From Neospora caninum Liverpool (Eukaryota > Apicomplexa > Conoidasida > Eucoccidiorida > Sarcocystidae): a stretch of 64,000 nt of DNA. The stretch spans positions 1,013,635-1,077,634 of the forward strand of contig NC_018394.1 of the NCBI RefSeq assembly GCF_000208865.1, read 5' to 3'. Below are positions 59,108-64,000 of the stretch, in pieces. How positions within the stretch are numbered: position 1 is the stretch's first letter; every line of letters starts with the position of its first letter. Made by a program: the position numbers and the translations under genes. The notes beneath the pieces were generated by a model. It had not been told where the DNA came from, made no database searches, and saw only the letters and a program-made list of their open reading frames with translations.

Positions 59108-61843
59108 ATGGAGTACCTCATTTATGGCCTCGGCTTCTACTCCGCCGTTCTGGGCTGGCGAGTCTACGGAGGCGCCACCACGAGCAACTTCATCACGCTG
59201 CGGACCTGCGAGCACATGAACGTCCTCTCCTTCGGTGCCGATTTGTAAGCGACGCACAGCGAACCATGAAGGCCGTGCACGTCGCCAGAAGTCGCTGAGG
59301 AATCTCCACGTTTTTTACATGTGAAGACCTCCATTTGTACCGTGTTTTCGATCTATAAAAAGCGTATGTACATCATTGTATCTACGTGCATGCTACCTGT
59401 ATACACACACACGTGGAGATACACATTTGCTCGCGCGTACGTACGCTCTCCCGTCGTGTGGCTTGGCGTGATGTTTAAAGTGCGCAGTGCGCTCGCTGAT
59501 GGAAGAAACGGCCAGCGTTTTCCCTGAAGGCGGTCGGTGACTGGCGAGTGTTTTTTAGAATTCCCGTTGAAGAAGTCTTGTGGGGGAGGTTCCCGCATAG
59601 ACTGCCTTGGATACGCGGAACGCTCCCCGGCTTCTGTGCTGCCGTTAACTTGGCGCCTCCCGCGGGGGCTGCGCTCCTGGTCACCCGCGTCAGCTCGGGC
59701 GGTTCGAAGGAAAGTTCGTCTTTTTCCTCCTTTTTCTTCTGCCTTCTGTTTCAGACCTCTCGTTGACAGCATCGTCTCGGACTTCGCTTTCCTCGAAACG
59801 TACCTGGCGCTCGCGACCACCATGCTCATCGTTCGAAAGTACCGCGATCCGTACTGGCTGAGCTCGTACTGCGGACTTGGCCTCTTGAGGTGAGGGAAGG
59901 CCCTTCGCGTTTGCCTTTTCCTCGTTTGCTTCTCGCGTCCTAGCGACTCTGAAGGATGTGCTGCGTTGCTCTGCTCTCGTTTCTGCATCTCAAGGGGGGA
60001 CCGATGCTCCCATGCATCTCTCGAAACGTTCCAACGTCTTTGGTCCGGCCCGAGGCGGCGAACGGGCTGAGAAAAGAAGGAGCAAGAGCTTTTCGCCTCC
60101 TCACGCAGCTGTTCTCGTCTTCCGGCTTTGTTCTTCGCCGCAGGAAATGCTCCAAAGCGCTCAAGACCGTCTTTATTTTCCAGGCGCTTCTTCAGGTGGC
60201 AATTCTCGCCACGGCCGCCGGGAAAATCGCCCTTTGCTGGATGACAGGTACGGGCTTCTTTTGCATGCGGACGGGGATCGCACGCAGAGCAGAGGAGGCT
60301 GCAGGGCCCTTTTGTATTTCGACATTCCACTGCTGTTCCGAGACAAGATCCGCACATCCTGTGCGCCGTGTGGCTTATCGTGGAAACGTTTCTACTTTTT
60401 TTTAACTTTTTGAGCGAGCAGTTGCTTCGCGAACGGGTGGCTCCTACGGATGTTCATCTGACGCATTTTTCTCGCAGAGCTGCAAACCCCGGGTCGTTCT
60501 CTGCTGTTGTCTCTCGGGGGCGATTCGTGTTTGTGTCTTTCCCCCCTGCTTTCCGTCCGTCTGGCCGTGTTTCGATTCGATTCTTCGGCCTCCGCTCTCT
60601 TCGCAGGCTATGGCACGCCGATGCAGATCCTCTCGGCGTTCATGCTCGTGAGCGTCGTCATGTGGGCTGTCACCGTCCTGGGCCACGTCCTTCAGACCGA
60701 GCGGATGAATCCGCCTCTCGTCCCCACGCTCGAGTACCACTGGCTGTGGTAAGCAACCGCGCGGAAGCCCAAAGTGGAGAGAGAGAGAAGAAAAGAGAGA
60801 GGAAGAAGAGAGAGAGAAGAAAAGAGAGAGGAAGAACAGAGAGAGACAAGAGGGCGGGGGAGAAGAGAGAGGAAGGAACGAGAGAGAAAGGAAAGAGAGA
60901 GGGAGAAAAAAGAGAGGGAAGACGAAGGTGGGAGGTGAAAAGAAGCGTGGGAAGAGAAGGTCATAGGACTGAAGGGAGAAAACAGGGGAGGGCGGAACAA
61001 GGTTTTAAAGGGTCGCGGGAGATGAAGCAGAGCGCGCGTCGTGTCTAGCTTTTTGCTGGCGTCTTGATGCTTCTCGACATTTCGAAACTTTCGGAACTTT
61101 TCCATCCTCGTTTTCCCTCAGGGCCATGATTTGCATGGCCATCATCTGGTTTTGCGGCTTCCTCTTCTACCTCTCCGTGTACGGCGTACGCTGCTGGCCC
61201 TTCCTCGCCCTTCACGCTGCGGGCTGGATTGCCTACGTCCTGGTAACTGCGTGGAACTTCAACGCAATCTTCCCCAACTGGATTTCTGGCGCAGGTGAGA
61301 TGGAATCTCGGAAAGTCAAGGGCACACCTCTGGTTTCCCGTCGTCGCCCTGGCGCACTGGAAGAACCACCTGGAATACTCTTTCGCCTCGAGAGAGGGGT
61401 CTGTCGACGCAAAGACACACAGATGTGCGTCTCATCCGGTTCCTGCGTATCGTAGGGAACGAGTGAAAGTAGACGCTCTCTGCATATATACACGTGGTCC
61501 CGTTGTCTATCTGTGGAAGAGGTAGATTAAGGGGAAGTTAGAAAATGCGTTTGTAGGGCAGAACTTTCTGTTGTTAGTGCGCGTTTCGTCGATACGTTTC
61601 TGTGGTCGGACAAAAGAAGAGAGGGTTTGCGTTCGTTGGCAGATTCTCGCCGGCGGCAGGCTCCTCGTGAACGCGTCTCTTTTCCCTCTTTCCCGTTTTT
61701 CAGAAGAAACAGATGCATCCTTCGATACCGCAGAGCACCGACGTGTCTTGAGAGCGCGACACCGAGGAGAGAGGAGCGTGCGAGCCTTTGGGGAAGAGCT
61801 AGGAACCGGGACGTCTCCGTTCATGCGATCGAGCTATCAGTGA
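59108..61843 (+). CDS. Polytopic membrane protein (about 6 TM), 6 exons, unrecognised
   Basis: Exons 59108-59244, 59755-59889, 60144-60247, 60607-60748, 61122-61294 and 61704-61843 close in phase to 276 residues. The ATG has a good context (GACCATGG). Hydrophobic segments: about 1-20 (MEYLIYGLGFYSAVLGW), 55-75 (FLETYLALATTMLIV), 98-122 (TVFIFQALLQVAILATAAGK), 130-152 (ILSAFMLVSVVMWAVTVLGH), and two within 175-220 (MICMAIIWFCGFLFYLSVYG; ALHAAGWIAYVLVTAW). Short conserved-looking loops include RKYRDPYWLSSYCG and NPPLVPTLEYHWLW. The C-terminal 45 residues are charged and cytosolic-like. The density of Trp, Tyr and Cys is unusual. No transporter or enzyme motif is recognised. Intron 4 contains a long (GA)-rich tract. 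Confidence 0.75.
60770..60960 (+). repeat. Purine (GA/GGAA)-rich simple repeat in an intron
   Basis: Almost pure purine on the coding strand for about 190 bases, mostly GAGA and GGAA units. It lies between the fourth and fifth exons of the polytopic membrane protein. Confidence 0.85.
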
Positions 61844-64000
61844 AGCAGCTGGCGGCAAAGAAGGGGAGAGAAGAGCTGTTTCTGTTCATTGAGGACCCGG
61901 AGGCGATTGTCTATTTGTATGTTTTTTGTATAAATGTATGTGTTTCGTTTCTGTTTGCGGCGAGGAGGCCAGGGAAAAGAGGAACGGGGTGTGTGTCGTT
62001 CTTGGATGTAGAGAAGAAAAAGGTAGCCGCTCCGCAAGCTTTTGGCCCTTAGAAGGGAGATGAACAGACCTGAGCTTTGGGAGCAACCGTGCATTAGAAA
62101 ATGTAAGGAGAGAAGACGTGGAGCGTGACATGTGGAGACAGAAGCGGGGAGCGAGTGCCTGACGCCTTCGTCGCATGCAGGGCGACTTGCACCGCATGGC
62201 TTGATTCGCGTTTCACCACTCTGTGGCTTTGAAATGCAGTGAGAGTGGGTTTGTTTGCTTGGTTTAAAACCAGTTTTTTTTGGTTCTCGGGTTCGTCTGC
62301 CTCGTCTCCGAGATTGAGAGTCGAGGAGGAAACTGCGGGGGGAGAAAGGGAGAGCGCTTGGGCCTTACACACAAGGCTCCGCAGTTATCTGCACTTTTTC
62401 TTGTTGCGGTTTAGGTTCGCGACACGTGGCCGTGGTCACAGGTGCTACCTCCCCATTTTCACCCGCGTGTGTACGGTCCTACCGGAAACATGTGAAACAC
62501 TACAAACTTTCCAGGGACGCAGTGTCGAGGAAGTTGATATCTGCCACAGGGTTTTCTGCTAACGCCATCTTAGAGGAAATGACGCCCCATGTGGGGTTCC
62601 TTCGTCCGATTCACGCCATATGGTGAACCAACGAAATAATGTAAGATTTCTGCTGCGAGGCGCAACCAGAGTGCCTCTGGATTCATTGTTTGCTACCATG
62701 GACACCGATAAGACTTGCTTGAGCCGGTGCACCGCCGCTGGCCGTTTTCGTGAATACCCAGGAAAAGAAGCGAGCGAAAGAAGTGGAAAAAGCAAAAATG
62801 ATCACAGAGATATGTCGCGGCCAAGTTTTCCGGTGTTACTGCCGCAAGGCAAGGAGGGAAGTTAGCACCAGCGACTCAAGGTGTCTTTGAGTTGATGATT
62901 TTCTACGCGTATGTGCGGCGACCCTGCCACTACGTAGAGAGAGGAGCAACGTTTTTTCTGAAACTATCCCAGTCATTCCCGTCCAAGGCTGGTTTTTTCG
63001 CTACCTCAACCTTCGTCTCTGGCCCGTCGGTTTGTTCGGGCACATTTGGACTGCCCCGCTCGGGAAAGAACCCGCGCGACGTAGAGATTGCGTGAGCGGC
63101 TACGCCGGCGAGATTTATCTCTACGACTTCATCTGGGCTGTTCTGGACTCTAAAAGGAAACTGCACCTAGCCGAGACATTTGCCGACAAGAATATCCCCA
63201 CCTATAGACATGTCTAGGTCGGCAAGAATATTCACCGTTTTTCTCTCTTTCACTTTCTTCAGATATTGCAGGCAGGAAGACCGACACATGCGAATGGCGC
63301 TTCCTGTTTACGCGCGCCGTACACAGGCATCAGTGGACGCATGCCGAGGTGTTCTGCATTTACAGCACCGCTGCTTACGTGTACAGGCCTCTACATACAC
63401 ACTGGAGAGAAGACATGTATGCAGCAGTGTTTCCCACAGGCTGCCGATTCACTTCAGAAGCCGAAACACGGTGTGGTCATTCTCGGAGAAACGAAATCCT
63501 GGAAGGCATCGTAGAGGTATCCTTCTGCGCCGTTCTGGATGCGAATGGCCGGGAAAGTCTACTGTGTTTGGAAGCCGTTCCTGTCTGCATTACAAATCCA
63601 AGTCCTTTTCCATTGTCCGCCGTACCGTCTCTCGACTTTCCACGTTCGTTTCTCCCGTACTTTGCCTAGGTTGCCATATCGTCCTGCACGACACTTCTGC
63701 ATCGTCTGGTTAGAAGCAATCTTGCTTGGGCATCGGAAGCCGCTCGGAGTAAGCAGATGAGCGCATTCTTTTCGGCTTTGGCCCTGGCCCCTCCGCCAGT
63801 CGTTCCTCTTTTTTCCCCCGCACCGTGACAGAGTTTTCCCTCTTTGAAACAGTGCTCCCCCAGTCTGTTTCGTGCAGGAGTGGTTTCTGTGTCGCCATAT
63901 GTGCTCCCTTCCCGGTGTCTACGCGCCGCGCGGAAGTTTCGGCTTTCCCCCTGCGTCACGCCATCCTTTCCCCTGCTTGTGCGACTCTCTGCCGATCGGA
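61844..64000. other. Right end of window, no gene supported
   Basis: The open frames here (for example 62239-62562, 63180-63713 and 63666-63959) either start at non-ATG codons or lack motifs, and no splice-consistent model emerged. A gene starting beyond 64000 could have its 5' region here. Confidence 0.4.

Noticed and set aside
63180..63959. Open frames on both strands near the right edge
   Set aside because: Non-ATG starts and no recognisable protein features; a gene beyond the window edge cannot be judged.

Overview
The window reads as nuclear DNA of a tissue-cyst-forming coccidian (Sarcocystidae: Toxoplasma, Hammondia or Neospora type). Three things support this: intron-rich genes with GT-AG introns, two-domain GPI-anchored SRS (SAG1-related) surface antigens, and a ribosomal-protein promoter element very close to the published Toxoplasma TRP-1 motif. 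I cannot assign the species from sequence alone. There are no tRNA, rRNA, CRISPR or transposon signatures that I can support. Gene models were built by hand from open frames, splice consensus and reading-phase closure; where a junction does not close I say so.

Layout. 0-6.5 kb: RPL27 (+, 3 exons), then a possible small 3-exon gene and a gene-poor stretch with a short diverged duplication. 6.5-9.6 kb: a single-exon RGP1-like gene (-). 10.8-16.8 kb: a tandem SRS array (-) with two complete genes and one truncated by a 100-N assembly gap; intergenic units on both sides of the gap are near-identical, so about 2 kb (most of one SRS copy and its flank) is probably missing. 19.4-21.6 kb: RPL18A (+, 3 exons). 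22.9-27.4 kb: a monocarboxylate-like MFS transporter (-, about 7 exons), divergent from an F-box/WD40 gene (+, 29.9-36.1 kb). 37.8-39.6 kb: a four-exon gene for a single-pass, probably mitochondrial protein (+). 42.2-44.6 kb: a cysteine-rich secreted protein (-). 46.3-49.1 kb: a two-RRM, RGG-hinged GBP2-like nucleic-acid-binding protein (+). 52.3-55.2 kb: a weakly supported small gene and a possible PCNA-fold (9-1-1-type) clamp protein (-). 56.5-61.8 kb: two consecutive membrane-protein genes (+). The last 2 kb hold nothing I can support.

The genes are mostly unrelated housekeeping functions (translation, Golgi Rab6 activation, ubiquitin ligase substrate choice, transport, telomere/RNA binding). 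The only clearly accessory, fast-evolving block is the SRS array. The best-supported novel items are the SRS gap reconstruction, the mitochondrial-type single-TM protein, the cysteine-rich secreted protein and the pair of unrecognised membrane proteins.
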